Shown here piece by piece: positions 54,112-63,609 of a stretch of 64,000 nt of DNA (the first letter of the stretch is position 1; the number at the start of each line of letters is the position of its first letter). A model generated the notes under the pieces. The model was not told the DNA's origin. It made no database searches and worked only from the letters and a program-made list of their open reading frames with translations. This stretch comes from Pedobacter sp. FW305-3-2-15-E-R2A2 (lineage in GTDB: Bacteria; Bacteroidota; Bacteroidia; Sphingobacteriales; Sphingobacteriaceae): assembly GCF_038446955.1 (NCBI RefSeq), contig NZ_CP151803.1:4402001-4466000 (forward strand). Direction: 5' to 3'. Position numbers and translations under genes: made by a program.

Positions 54112-55509
54112 ATGAAATTGACCATTTGGGGAGCAGCGAGACAGGTAACAGGGAGTATGCATTTGCTGCAGTTAGAAGATTATAATATACTGGTCGACTG
54201 TGGTCTGGATTATGAGAAAGATACCTATCAGGAAGAAAATCAGTATTTTCCTTTTGATCCCGGCAGTATAGATGTCGTCATCTTGACCCATGCACACATT
54301 GATCATTCCGGTAATCTACCTACCTTGATCAGAATGGGCTTCGAAGGACAAATCCTTTGTACCCCTCCTACGGCAGACTTAACGGAATTGCTGTTATTGG
54401 ATTCTGTAAATATTTTCCTCAGCAAACAAAGCAAATCTAAACCTAAAGGGCGTCGCGGAAGAGGCTCCGGTTCTGGTCCGCAACCATTATATCTTCAAAA
54501 GCATGTCATGGATACCGTAGAACGATTTGTGACCATTGGCTTCCATAGAGATTTTCGTTTAAACGGCAACGTTTCTCTAACTTTCATCCCTGTTGGGCAC
54601 TTGTTAGGTGCAGCAGCAGTGGTCCTGACCGTACAGGATCAGGGCAAGGAAAAGAAAATTGCCTTTACAGGAGATCTCGGTAGAAACAATTATCCGGTAT
54701 TGGTAAATCCAGAACCCATTCCTCAGGTAGATTACCTGGTTTCAGAATCCACCTATGGTGGCAAGCTCCACAGCACAGAACTCAGCTTAGAGCAAAAACT
54801 AATAAATACCATTAATGAATCCTGTATCAAATTTCCAGGCCGACTGATCATTCCTGCTTTTAGTATTGGCAGAACTCAATCCCTGGTTTACGCTTTGAAT
54901 CAGATTTTCAGTAAGGGTTTACTGCCCCCTGTTAAAATTTTCGTAGATAGTCCGCTCGCAGAATTTGCAACAGACATCTACCGCAGGCACCATGAACTGG
55001 TGAATGATGATGCTAAAGAATTTTACAGACAAAAAGGAGATCAATTTGAATTCGAAGAACTCTCCTACGTACATGATAAAAGAGAGAGTTTATCTATTTC
55101 AAATTATCATGAGCCTTGTATCATTATTTCTTCTGCAGGGATGCTGGAAGGCGGCAGAATACAGGACCACCTTTATTATAACATACAAAACTATTACTGC
55201 ACGATCTTATTTATAGGTTACTGTGCAAAGGGGACATTAGGACATCGTCTATTGCGCGGGGATCCTATCGTCAGACTTAGAAACCGTGATTTAATGGTGT
55301 ATGCAACCATCCAGCAAACCGATCTTTTAAGTGGTCATGGGGATCACAATGATCTGGTCAATATGATAAAACATCAGGACATCACGCAATTAAAACGTGT
55401 ATTTCTCGTTCATGGTGAAGACAAGAGCACACAAAGCCTGTCAGAAGCCCTTGGCGAAATCGGTTATCAGGTGAGCATTCCGGAAAAGGGAGAAATCTTT
55501 GAACTGTAA
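54112..55509 (+). CDS. metallo-beta-lactamase fold, beta-CASP RNase/exonuclease-like
   Basis: 465 residues from ATG 54112 (MKLTIWGAARQVTGS), with AAGGA 12 bases upstream as a ribosome site; the frame is open nine codons earlier from a TTG. The metal motif LTHAHIDHSG, GHLLGAAAV, GDLGR and SESTYG place it in the MBL family. The middle segment with IPAFSIGRTQSLVYALN is the beta-CASP domain, and the end has SGHGD and VHGE of the RNA-metabolising type (CPSF/YSH1-like). Such enzymes act on RNA or DNA; the substrate here is unknown. It is probably co-transcribed with the SDR gene. Confidence 0.9.
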   Translation: MKLTIWGAARQVTGSMHLLQLEDYNILVDCGLDYEKDTYQEENQYFPFDPGSIDVVILTHAHIDHSGNLPTLIRMGFEGQILCTPPTADLTELLLLDSVNIFLSKQSKSKPKGRRGRGSGSGPQPLYLQKHVMDTVERFVTIGFHRDFRLNGNVSLTFIPVGHLLGAAAVVLTVQDQGKEKKIAFTGDLGRNNYPVLVNPEPIPQVDYLVSESTYGGKLHSTELSLEQKLINTINESCIKFPGRLIIPAFSIGRTQSLVYALNQIFSKGLLPPVKIFVDSPLAEFATDIYRRHHELVNDDAKEFYRQKGDQFEFEELSYVHDKRESLSISNYHEPCIIISSAGMLEGGRIQDHLYYNIQNYYCTILFIGYCAKGTLGHRLLRGDPIVRLRNRDLMVYATIQQTDLLSGHGDHNDLVNMIKHQDITQLKRVFLVHGEDKSTQSLSEALGEIGYQVSIPEKGEIFEL

Positions 55510-55758
55510 GGTCGAAAGGGTTCTTCTGCCATTTAATTTCTTTCTAAAAAGTTACAATTGTAGCAAATACTATACAGAAAAATAGACTATTTATCAAAAA
55601 AGATATATTTCCTAAATATTCCGTACCATACATTAACCAGCTGATTATTAGCTTATTCTAATTTATTTTCAATCAAAAAGACCTTTGGCAAGATTATTAC
55701 AAGGAGGTTAGCAGTTCAGCGGAACAGCTGAATGCTCATCTATCTAATTGAAAAGAAA
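55510..55758 (+). promoter_or_regulatory. upstream region of OmpA gene
   Basis: About 250 AT-rich bases. AAGGAGG at 55700-55706 is a textbook Shine-Dalgarno sequence, but it lies more than 50 bases before the start I prefer (55759) and 26 before the alternative start at 55732. It may belong to a leader peptide or only be chance. Confidence 0.35.
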
Positions 55759-57105
55759 ATGAAATCTAACATTACAAAAGCCGCAATGGTAGTTGCCCTA
55801 TTGGGAGTATCATCGCAATTATTCGCTCAAGATACAACGCCTGAAACTACAGGTCGTTTTGGAAAAAAAGAATTCCGTACCTGGTCAATCGGTGGCCATG
55901 CAGGTGTGTTGAGTTCTAACACCATCTTTAATGGTAACGGACGTGATTTCCAGGCAGCTCAGGAATCTTTGGGTTACGGTGGTTATATCAAAAAACAAAT
56001 TTTACCTGCTTTAGGTTTACAAGCTGATTTCTTAGCGGGTAAAGTAAAAGGATTAAGAGGTTTAAGTGGTTATGATGCCAACAACAATCCGCTTTACACT
56101 GCAAATTCAAGTTTTGAAACAAAATTAGAGTGGTCAGCAGCTTTAACTGCTGTTTATAACCTGGCTAACATTAGCATCAACAGAGAGAATGCAGTTTTGA
56201 TTCCCTATGTAAAAGCTGGTGCTGGTTACATGTCATCAGGCGCTGATGTAACTACAGGAAGCGTAGTTGACAAACAATCTTACAGAGAAGGATATTTCAT
56301 CCCGGTAGGTGCTGGTTTCAAACTAGGTATCGCTAAAGGAATTAACTTAGACTTCGGTTACGATGTAAACTTTGTTAAAACTGGCAAATTTGACGGTCTT
56401 AACACTGGTAAATTCGATAAATTCTCTTACGGACACGCAGGTTTAGAATTTGCTTTGGGTAGCAAAGAAAAACCACAGCTACAAAATTACAGCTCATTGG
56501 CTAACTTACGTAACCAAAGTGCAGAAGAAAGTGCTGACCTAAGAAGAGCTTTATCTACAGCAGAACAAAATGCTAAAAGAGATAAAGAAGCAATGGAAGC
56601 TAAATATGCACAGGAAATGGGAGATGACGACGGTGATGGTGTAGCTAACAAATTTGATAAATGTCCAGGTACACCTTCAGGAACTATTGTTGACGGTGCA
56701 GGATGTACATTAAAAGCAGCTCCAGCGATCATCAGAGAAAAAATCATCGTTACCGAAGCTGACAAAAAAGTAGTGAACGAAGCGATCAGAGATTTAGAAT
56801 TTGATTTAGGAAAAGCGACTATCCGTGCTAAATCTTACCCTACATTAAACCGTGTTGCTGCGCTATTGGTAGAGAAAAACTTCAGCTTAAAATTAGCTGG
56901 TCACACAGATAACACTGGTTCAATGGCTTTAAACTTACGTTTATCGAAAGAAAGAGCGGAATCAATCAAAGCTTATTTAGTATCACAAGGTGCAAATGCT
57001 TCACGTATCGAAGCTACAGGTTACGGACCTAACCAACCAATCGCAACTAACAAAACTGCTGCTGGTCGTCAGAAAAACCGTAGAGTTGAATTTAGTTTGT
57101 TCTAG
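55759..57105 (+). CDS. OmpA-family outer-membrane protein
   Basis: 448 residues from ATG 55759; the frame opens nine codons earlier. Signal peptide MKSNITKAAMVVALLGVSSQLFAQ, an N-terminal beta-barrel of about 190 residues, then a coiled linker, a thrombospondin-type-3 calcium motif (DDDGDGVANKFDKCPGTPSG), and a C-terminal OmpA peptidoglycan-binding domain (LAGHTDNTGS, NLRLSKERAESIKAYL). It links the outer membrane to the cell wall. Strong codon bias in its DNA compared with its neighbours suggests high expression. Confidence 0.93.
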   Translation: MKSNITKAAMVVALLGVSSQLFAQDTTPETTGRFGKKEFRTWSIGGHAGVLSSNTIFNGNGRDFQAAQESLGYGGYIKKQILPALGLQADFLAGKVKGLRGLSGYDANNNPLYTANSSFETKLEWSAALTAVYNLANISINRENAVLIPYVKAGAGYMSSGADVTTGSVVDKQSYREGYFIPVGAGFKLGIAKGINLDFGYDVNFVKTGKFDGLNTGKFDKFSYGHAGLEFALGSKEKPQLQNYSSLANLRNQSAEESADLRRALSTAEQNAKRDKEAMEAKYAQEMGDDDGDGVANKFDKCPGTPSGTIVDGAGCTLKAAPAIIREKIIVTEADKKVVNEAIRDLEFDLGKATIRAKSYPTLNRVAALLVEKNFSLKLAGHTDNTGSMALNLRLSKERAESIKAYLVSQGANASRIEATGYGPNQPIATNKTAAGRQKNRRVEFSLF

Positions 57106-57127
57106 TTTAATCAATTAATAATGAAAG

Positions 57128-57154
57128 GCCGGCAAGAAATTGCTGGCTTTTTTT
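57128..57154 (+). terminator. rho-independent terminator
   Basis: GCCGGCAA (57128-57135) with TTGCTGGC (57140-57147), one G-U pair, a 4-base loop GAAA, and a T run to 57154. It ends the OmpA transcript. Confidence 0.88.
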
Positions 57155-57226
57155 ATGCCCTGAACTCCCGGATACCCCAGAAACAGATGAGCTTAATTCA
57201 TGAGAAAGCTGAGGAAGATTATCCTG

Positions 57227-57589
57227 TTACAAAGAATCAGGCTCCCGCTCCGGCAGATCAATCCCCCTGACTTCCATACTGGCACTCTCAGGATATAAAT
57301 AAACAGACAAGCGCATCTTTTCTGCATCCACCTGATCGATGGCACTACACACACTATATTCTTCTACCACATAATTTGCCTGAATACGGTATTCATTCGT
57401 TCCCAGTTCCTCCAGACTCCCTTCTTCGAAAGTTAGCTTTCTTACCTTTTCTCTGAAATGATAGCCTTGCAGCATGATCTCCAGCTTTTCCCTACCTGCG
57501 ATCAAAGTAAGAAGGACCGCAGCATTCCGGTCTATTGTCAATAAGGATTTGTTTTCGTCAGTAAGACCAAGTATAACGGAATGTCGCAT
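57227..57589 (-). CDS. hypothetical protein
   Basis: 120 residues, soluble, acidic C-terminus, no signal peptide and no family that I recognise. The ATG at 57589 is plausible. It points the same way as the ter operon but is separated from it by a terminator, so it is a unit of its own. A frame on the other strand (57474-57866) overlaps it and runs into the terminator, and I judge that one spurious. Confidence 0.5.
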   Translation of the reverse strand: MRHSVILGLTDENKSLLTIDRNAAVLLTLIAGREKLEIMLQGYHFREKVRKLTFEEGSLEELGTNEYRIQANYVVEEYSVCSAIDQVDAEKMRLSVYLYPESASMEVRGIDLPEREPDSL

Positions 57590-57694
57590 GGAAAATAATT
57601 TTGCTAAAACTAAACTTAAAAAGCAAGATTACAAAGAAGCAGAAAGCACCTATTCAATCTCAAAGTATCAGGTACTAAAACAGATAACCTCCAC

Positions 57695-57731
57695 AAAAAA
57701 GCCTGAACAGCATTACACTGTTCAGGCCTTT
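57695..57731 (-). terminator. rho-independent terminator of ter operon
   Basis: GCCTGAACAG (57701-57710) and CTGTTCAGGC (57718-57727) form a perfect 10-bp stem with a 7-base loop; on the minus strand a T run follows. It marks the end of the TerC gene and thus the operon. Confidence 0.9.
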
Positions 57732-57751
57732 TCCGCATCAAACCGCCAAAA

Positions 57752-58756
57752 TTACTTTGGTTCATTGATGGCTTCTTTCTCTTTAGGAGCGAAAATCAAT
57801 GAAGCGATCACCGATAGAATCAGCACCCCTCCTACTATAGATAAAGATAGTGGAGAAGAGATGTGATAAACCGGTGCGATCACCATTTTCACTCCAATAA
57901 ATGCCAGGATAATTGCCAATCCGTATTTCAGTAAGCTGAACATGTGGATGAAATTGGCCAAAAGGAAATATAAAGCCCTTAAACCCAAAATGGCAAAAAT
58001 ATTAGAAGTATATAAAATCAGCGGATCATCCGGCGCAATCGCGAAAATCGCCGGGATGGAATCTACCGCAAAAATTAAATCCGTGAACTCAATTACCGCC
58101 ACCACAACCAATAATGGCGTAGCGACCTTAATACCATTCTCCACGGTAAAGAATTTAGCGCCGTCAAACTCTTTACTAACTTTAAAGAACTTATAAACCA
58201 AACGTGCACCTGCACTTTGGCTAAAGTCTTTTTCCTCATCATCGTCATCACTTGCAACCCATGATTTGATACCTGCATAGATCAGGAACACCCCAAAAAC
58301 GGACAAGATGACGTTAATCTTCACCAGATGCCCCAATACCATCATTTCGGGAAGGTAAGTCAGGTTAATCAATCCTACACCCGCAAAGATGAAAATCGCA
58401 CGGAACAGCAAGGCACCGATAATCCCCCAGAAAAGCACTTTATGGTGCAACTCCTTGGGCACTTTAAAGAATCCAAAAACCAGGATAAACACAAAGAGGT
58501 TATCAACTGATAAAGCTTTTTCAATCCAGTAAGCTGATTGAAACTGGGTGAATTTTTCAAATCCGGAGGTCGCATAAATTACACCACTGAAAGCCATGGA
58601 CAATGTGATCCATACAATAGACCAGATTGCCGCCTCTTTGCTTGATACCGCATGCACCTTCTTATTAAAAACGCCCAAATCCAACAGCAACATCACGAGG
58701 ATCAGCACTGCGAACCCGATGAGTACACCGGGGTGATTAATCAAATTATTATCCAT
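57752..58756 (-). CDS. terC: TerC-family integral membrane protein
   Basis: 334 residues with about nine membrane helices. AYWIEKALSVDNLFVFILVFGFFKVP and VVAVIEFTDLIFAVDSIPAIFAI are the two signature blocks of TerC/Alx, with conserved acidic residues in the membrane that are thought to handle metal ions such as manganese. It belongs to the ter stress systems and works in the inner membrane. It is the last gene of the ter operon. Confidence 0.93.
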   Translation of the reverse strand: MDNNLINHPGVLIGFAVLILVMLLLDLGVFNKKVHAVSSKEAAIWSIVWITLSMAFSGVIYATSGFEKFTQFQSAYWIEKALSVDNLFVFILVFGFFKVPKELHHKVLFWGIIGALLFRAIFIFAGVGLINLTYLPEMMVLGHLVKINVILSVFGVFLIYAGIKSWVASDDDDEEKDFSQSAGARLVYKFFKVSKEFDGAKFFTVENGIKVATPLLVVVAVIEFTDLIFAVDSIPAIFAIAPDDPLILYTSNIFAILGLRALYFLLANFIHMFSLLKYGLAIILAFIGVKMVIAPVYHISSPLSLSIVGGVLILSVIASLIFAPKEKEAINEPK

Positions 58757-58801
58757 TTTTTACTTTATAGTTTTAATTTACTTGTATTTGCTTTAAAAAT
58801 G

Positions 58802-59764
58802 CTAAAAAAGATCGGTTTTAAGCATTGCTTTTAAAATATTTGCCTGCACATCGAAGTTATTCAGATGGTCAAGGAAATTGATGTCTGATATTTTCAGGTA
58901 GTTTTCCTCCAAAAGGTCAATAATTTCTTTAGGAATATAGGATTTTAGCGCCGCAGCACTGCTTTCCAGCTTATCGTTCTTATAGGAAAGCTCCTGAATG
59001 ATCTTTTCCTTTTCTGAGAGATTCGTTGTCCAGTCTACGTCCTTCAGCACATTTAAATCGCAGAACAGAAACAGGTTCCTGCTGGGAAAGAAAAGAAAAT
59101 GGCGGTCTATATCTAAAAATTTATACACCTCAATAATCAGCTGTCCCGACTTTAACCCATAGAAAAACTCCGTTTTAAAATCATACTTACACAACAACCC
59201 CATTAGTTTCTTTTGAATGCTTGCATTCACATCTATATACATGTCTTTGGGATCGAAATCGATCAGCTGACTGAGCTGTTCCGGACTGATGTGGTAGAAG
59301 AAATCTTTGGCATACCTGGAGCTAAAGGAATTGATGTTTTTTGAAAAGGGAAATTCGGTACTCAGTTCGGATAAAACCTGGAACAACTTTCTTAAAGATA
59401 AATTGATCTTCAGGGTTTGTTTCTGTTTATCCAGTTTAAAATTCTTATCCGTAAACACGGTATTGTTCATCCGCTCCATCAATTCCTCATTCAGATGAAT
59501 TTCATCGTAAAGCAGACTTACATTCTTTTCATTGTTTTTCTTAATTTTTCTGAGCAGCTCAATGACACTGGAGGTAAACTGAACATGAAACAGCTCCAGT
59601 TTATCGATATCCAGATCTTCATTGTTTTCAAACAGCTGATGGATCACCTGACTGCGCAGATATATTTTATACACGGATTCCTCCTCAAAGAACACAGAGA
59701 GCAGCTGTAAACGGCTGATCTCTGTGCGGGATTCCTTTAAAATATAAACACGGCGTTCATCCAT
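58802..59764 (-). CDS. uncharacterised ter-operon protein
   Basis: 320 residues, soluble, mostly helical by composition, with many Leu, Lys and Asp, and no family that I can name. It lies between TelA (9 bases away) and TerC (45 bases away), so it is surely part of the operon. The region about 150-250 with SPEQLSQLIDFDPKDMYIDV and FYGLKSGQLIIEVYKFLDID could be a small mixed domain. Function unknown; a partner of TelA is possible. Confidence 0.6.
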   Translation of the reverse strand: MDERRVYILKESRTEISRLQLLSVFFEEESVYKIYLRSQVIHQLFENNEDLDIDKLELFHVQFTSSVIELLRKIKKNNEKNVSLLYDEIHLNEELMERMNNTVFTDKNFKLDKQKQTLKINLSLRKLFQVLSELSTEFPFSKNINSFSSRYAKDFFYHISPEQLSQLIDFDPKDMYIDVNASIQKKLMGLLCKYDFKTEFFYGLKSGQLIIEVYKFLDIDRHFLFFPSRNLFLFCDLNVLKDVDWTTNLSEKEKIIQELSYKNDKLESSAAALKSYIPKEIIDLLEENYLKISDINFLDHLNNFDVQANILKAMLKTDLF

Positions 59765-59773
59765 TGATTAATT

Positions 59774-60871
59774 TTAATTAACGCGGGTAACGTTTTTCTT
59801 CAGTTCTGCTTCCAGGGTTTTCAATTCCCCATCCAGCACCCTTCTGCTTTGGTTACCTTCTTCATGAATTTTCTTCACCTCATTCAATGTTTCGATCAAC
59901 GAATTGGTCGTCATTTTCAAGGTTTCAAGAGACACTACGGTTTTCTCATTTTCCTTAGCCACATCAATGCTGTTTTGTTTCAGCATTTCCGCATTTTTCT
60001 GTAAAATGGTATTCGTGGTATCTGATATTTTTTTCTGCATTTCCACATTGGCTTTTTGCCTTTGCAGTGCCACAGCAATTGTCAATTGGTTTTTCCATAC
60101 CGGGATCGTAGTAGACACAATCGACTGTGCTTTTTCAGCAATAGAAGTATTGTTGTTCTGTACCACCCTGATCTGAGCCAGCGACTGCAGCATGATAAAG
60201 CGAACAATTTTCATGTCTGCCAGTCTCTTGTCCAGCCGGCTAAGGAAATCTCTTAAATCCGCAATTTCATAATCCTGATAATCTGCAGGTCTGCCTTCCA
60301 TCTCCGCCAGCTTTACACTCAATTCGTTGTATTTCAGCTGTCCTGAGATGATCAGTTCTTCCATTTGATGAATATACGAGACATTGCTGTCAAACATCGT
60401 CTGAAGTGAGCTGTTGTCTTTGATAGAGTTCAAACGGCCTGCCTTGATCTTATTAGTGATCTTGTCAATGTTATTCACCACGACATCATACTTCTGGAAG
60501 AGTTTTTTAACGTCCACCACCAGGTTTTTCAGAAATGGTATTTTTGAAATGAAAGATTTAAAACCACCTTGTTCCAATTCAGAAACATCGATATAATTCA
60601 GTTCCGTCAGCAATTCGTTGATTAATCCACCAACTTCACCACTGTTATAGGTTCTTACAGACGATAAAAAATCATTACTGTATTTCTCCATAGAGTTCTG
60701 TGCCTCCACCCCATAATTCAGGATAGAGTTCACATCCGAAGGCTCCAATGACTTGTTCAGTTCATTGTATTTTCTGCTCTCTTCAGGGGTAATCGTGGTT
60801 AAATCAACATTTCCGTCCTTATCCAGTTTTACAGGCGTAAGGTTTTGGGTATTACTTGGGTTTGTTTCCAT
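59774..60871 (-). CDS. telA: TelA-like toxic anion resistance protein
   Basis: 365 residues, long coiled-coil helices throughout, no signal or membrane span. Family marks: FISKIPFLKNLVVDVKKLFQKYDVV near 105-130, and QLTIAVALQRQKANVEMQKKISDTTN near 270-295, as in TelA/KlaA. The family works with TerC and TerD proteins in resistance to tellurite and other membrane-active stress; its biochemical role is not settled. It follows the TerD gene at 60904 after 32 bases. Confidence 0.88.
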   Translation of the reverse strand: METNPSNTQNLTPVKLDKDGNVDLTTITPEESRKYNELNKSLEPSDVNSILNYGVEAQNSMEKYSNDFLSSVRTYNSGEVGGLINELLTELNYIDVSELEQGGFKSFISKIPFLKNLVVDVKKLFQKYDVVVNNIDKITNKIKAGRLNSIKDNSSLQTMFDSNVSYIHQMEELIISGQLKYNELSVKLAEMEGRPADYQDYEIADLRDFLSRLDKRLADMKIVRFIMLQSLAQIRVVQNNNTSIAEKAQSIVSTTIPVWKNQLTIAVALQRQKANVEMQKKISDTTNTILQKNAEMLKQNSIDVAKENEKTVVSLETLKMTTNSLIETLNEVKKIHEEGNQSRRVLDGELKTLEAELKKNVTRVN

Positions 60872-60903
60872 AATTTAATAAAATGATCATCAACCTTTAG
60901 AGC

Positions 60904-61518
60904 CTATAAATAGCTTTGTGTTACGGTATTTACCGTTTCTTCTAATTTTTTATCTTTTGTAGGTTCTCCGATCGCATTGAATTTCCATTCTCCGTTTCTC
61001 TTATAGAAGACACCCATCACCATAGAAACATGGCCTGCAAAGTTAGCACCGTTTGCAATGTCGTAAGTGGCAAACACTTCATTTACACGCTTAGGGGTTC
61101 CTTCATAAATGCGGATTGAAGCAAAAGGAATTGTTCCAAAATCATGACCTCTGAAGCTGTTCAAGACGAAAGCCACATAGTTAACCGCAGGGTTAAGCTG
61201 AGAGAAATCTAAAGTGATTACCTCATTGTCCAGACCGTCATCACCGCCCATATCGCCAGTTAAATCATCACCACTGTGTTTTACCGCACCGTCTTTAGAT
61301 TTTAAACTGGCAAAATAAACCACGTCCAGCAGTTGCTTGCTGTCGTTGTATAAAGCACAGCTCGCATCTAAATCCACTGCTTCTTTATTTTTACCAAAAC
61401 CAAACATGCCTTTTTTCTCAATGGCACCCCAGTTAATTCCTACACAAATATTTTGAAGTTTACTTCCGTTACTTTTTTCAAGACTGATACGTTGTCCTTT
61501 TTGCAGATTGATTGCCAT
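60904..61518 (-). CDS. terD: TerD-family calcium-binding protein
   Basis: 204 residues. It opens MAINLQKGQRISLEK and keeps VGINWG and the acidic block HSGDDLTGDMGGDDGLDNEVI near 80-100, which binds calcium in TerD/TerZ/CABP proteins. The end has the usual ARIYK-like block (VMGVFYKRNGEWKFNAIGEP). It acts in the cytoplasm as a stress sensor or scaffold at the membrane with TerC. It starts 6 bases downstream of the other TerD gene and is probably an old duplicate of it with a longer N-terminal loop. Confidence 0.92.
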   Translation of the reverse strand: MAINLQKGQRISLEKSNGSKLQNICVGINWGAIEKKGMFGFGKNKEAVDLDASCALYNDSKQLLDVVYFASLKSKDGAVKHSGDDLTGDMGGDDGLDNEVITLDFSQLNPAVNYVAFVLNSFRGHDFGTIPFASIRIYEGTPKRVNEVFATYDIANGANFAGHVSMVMGVFYKRNGEWKFNAIGEPTKDKKLEETVNTVTQSYL

Positions 61519-61524
61519 AATTTC

Positions 61525-62079
61525 CTATTGATATTTGTTTAAATAATCTTGTAAACCACCTTTCATTCCCATTCCTACCGCTTCGAATTTCCATTTGTCT
61601 TCACGTTTATAGATTCTTCCGAATTCAACAGCCGTTTCGATGGAGAAATCCTCTTCCAGCTCATACTTTAAGATCACTTCATTGCTTGAAGCATCAAAAA
61701 TACGAACAAAAGAGTTTCTAACCTGTCCAAAATTCTGTCTTCTGGCTTCTGCATCATGAATCGTTACCACAATACAAATTTCCGCAACTTTTGGATCTAT
61801 ATTGGTCAGGTCAATTTTGATTTGCTCATCATCACCATCACCATCTCCCGTTAGGTTATCGCCGGAATGCTCTACTGCTCCGTCAGGTGATTTCAGGTTA
61901 TTGTAAAATACCAGGTGCTGATCTGACACTAATTTTTTCTGATCATCTAATATAAAAATAGAAGCATCTAAATCGAATGCGGTGCCTGTAGAAGAGCTAT
62001 TGGTATCCCAGCCCAGACCGATTGAAAATTTAGGGGCATTAATGTTTTCTCTTTGCCCTTTTTGCAAGTTAATCGCCAT
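61525..62079 (-). CDS. TerD-family calcium-binding protein (second copy)
   Basis: 184 residues. MAINLQKGQRENINAPKFSIGLGWD opens the family fold, the calcium block reads HSGDNLTGDGDGDDEQIKID near 71-90, and the end GRIYKREDKWKFEAVGMGM is standard for TerD/TerE. It is the shorter and more typical of the two TerD copies. The start lies one base beyond the PRTase stop, so the genes are translated together. Confidence 0.92.
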   Translation of the reverse strand: MAINLQKGQRENINAPKFSIGLGWDTNSSSTGTAFDLDASIFILDDQKKLVSDQHLVFYNNLKSPDGAVEHSGDNLTGDGDGDDEQIKIDLTNIDPKVAEICIVVTIHDAEARRQNFGQVRNSFVRIFDASSNEVILKYELEEDFSIETAVEFGRIYKREDKWKFEAVGMGMKGGLQDYLNKYQ

Positions 62080-62080
62080 A

Positions 62081-62917
62081 TTAAATCAATTTATAATTGT
62101 TATTATGTATGTAGTTCTTTAAGTAATTCAAATTTTCTGAATAGGATTCTATCGTATGGTAGCTGTTGCCTAACGACAGGTCGTATAGATTATTGATAAA
62201 ATCTGTACTCTGACGCTCCAAAAAGATAGAAAAACTATTAAAATCGCAATTTAGGATATATTTAACAATCCGCGTATTTATACAGAAATTTCCTCCCTGA
62301 ATAATTTCTTCCAGGTCAAAAATAGATTTCACCTGATGATAATTCAAATGATTCTCTACATTAGGATGGATTTCTTTGTTCATCAGCTCTGCAAAATACA
62401 GCATATGAATGTCGTTCTTCAAGCCATATTCCTTCACCATTTTCAGGATCATGCGTTCATGACTGCCGGTAATCTTTATGTCGTCCAGAAAAAGCAGCGT
62501 TTTACCCTCCAGAAAATCTTTATCAATATGAAAAGAGTCATTTCCGATCAGGGTCATGCGGTCTTCTGCACTCAGTGCTCCGTAATCTTCTTTATAAGTG
62601 ATCGTCCGGTGGACTTTTGCTTCCTGAACAACCAGTCCTCCATGTTCTACCAACCACCTGTTCAACTGCGAAACGAAATAATTTTTCATCGCAAAAGTTG
62701 CCGTTGGAATAAAGCAATAAGGGCTGGAAATGACCACAATCTGTCCCGTAATAAAATTTTCGGTCAGGTAATACCGGATAAATCCATCCGCAAGGTCTTT
62801 ACCAAATGACCTGGCCACCTGCTCATCACCGAACTTAAACCGGCTGTAATCGTCGGCTTCAAATCCAAAATGATCCGTGTTGTGGATTTTATGTAAAGAA
62901 TAGGTGTATGGTATCAT
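62081..62917 (-). CDS. ter-associated phosphoribosyltransferase-like protein
   Basis: 278 residues. TLLFLDDIKITGSHERM near 155-171 is the PRPP-binding motif of type I phosphoribosyltransferases (four hydrophobic residues, two Asp, then TG). The N-terminal part has VVISSPYCFIPTATFAMK, as expected for the fold. Such PRTases occur in ter clusters with HAD and ATP-grasp genes, as reviewed by Anantharaman, Iyer and Aravind, and are thought to make a nucleotide-like small molecule. Its start overlaps the end of the HAD gene by four bases (ATGA). Confidence 0.82.
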   Translation of the reverse strand: MIPYTYSLHKIHNTDHFGFEADDYSRFKFGDEQVARSFGKDLADGFIRYYLTENFITGQIVVISSPYCFIPTATFAMKNYFVSQLNRWLVEHGGLVVQEAKVHRTITYKEDYGALSAEDRMTLIGNDSFHIDKDFLEGKTLLFLDDIKITGSHERMILKMVKEYGLKNDIHMLYFAELMNKEIHPNVENHLNYHQVKSIFDLEEIIQGGNFCINTRIVKYILNCDFNSFSIFLERQSTDFINNLYDLSLGNSYHTIESYSENLNYLKNYIHNNNYKLI

Positions 62918-63609
62918 GAAAGTAAGTGTGAAATGGACAGATGATTTGAATTGATGAGTAAGCTGTTGATGCCAATGGCTTCAGCCCCTCTGACATCCGC
63001 AATTGGATTATCTCCAATATGGATGATTTGTTTCAGTTCTATTTGTGGGTGTTTTTTCTGATCAATAGTATCCAGCATCAGCTGAAAAAATTCGCGGTTC
63101 GGTTTGGACAGACGGAATTCATCCGAATACAACTGAAAATCTAACAGGCTATCCAAGTTCAAATGTTTTAATACTTTTCTTAATGTTTTTCCCTTAATGA
63201 ATCCGGTATTGCTTAAAATACTTACCGTACTTAAATCAGATTCCCTTAACCGACTCAATACGTCAATACATTCTGAACAATATAACAGGGGCATATGTTT
63301 TAATAATAATGCTTCCATTTCTAAATATAATCCTTCAACATCGATGTCCTGGAAAGCGGTAGAGTAGTCATTAATGATGCTGATCACCATGAGGTACATT
63401 TCATCCGCATCGATATTCTTTCCGGTTTTTTCGTTGATGGCATTCACCATCAGGTCTACCTGCCTAAAGACCAAAGCAACTTCTTCTATCGTTTTTTTTG
63501 TGGCATTAAAATTCGCATGAAAGTATTTCGTTCTTTCAATTTTAAAGGCTGGATCTGACTTGATTAAAGTTAACCAAAGATCAAAGGAATAGTGTTTATA
63601 AAAAGGCAT
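62914..63609 (-). CDS. HAD-family protein of ter biosynthetic module
   Basis: 231 residues. SFDLWLTLIKSDP near the N-terminus is HAD motif I with the nucleophile Asp, but position +2, usually the acid/base Asp, is Trp. Motif II is VSILSNTGF, Lys is in FRLSKPNREFF, and motif IV IHIGDNPIADVRGAE is intact. The change suggests altered chemistry, or a phosphatase that manages without the usual acid. It begins the ter operon and overlaps the PRTase gene by four bases. Confidence 0.85.
   Translation of the reverse strand: MPFYKHYSFDLWLTLIKSDPAFKIERTKYFHANFNATKKTIEEVALVFRQVDLMVNAINEKTGKNIDADEMYLMVISIINDYSTAFQDIDVEGLYLEMEALLLKHMPLLYCSECIDVLSRLRESDLSTVSILSNTGFIKGKTLRKVLKHLNLDSLLDFQLYSDEFRLSKPNREFFQLMLDTIDQKKHPQIELKQIIHIGDNPIADVRGAEAIGINSLLINSNHLSISHLLS

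Noticed and set aside
55700..55731. Perfect Shine-Dalgarno AAGGAGG as evidence for a start at 55732
   Set aside because: The spacing of about 25 bases is too long, and the start at 55759 gives a proper signal peptide.
57474..57866. Plus-strand frame of 130 codons near the ter operon
   Set aside because: It overlaps the hypothetical gene, the terminator and the 3' end of terC on the opposite strand. Its middle encodes nothing recognisable.
60904..62079. Two TerD genes taken as a recent duplication
   Set aside because: They share the fold and the opening MAINLQKGQR, but differ through most of their length, so the duplication is old and typical of ter operons.
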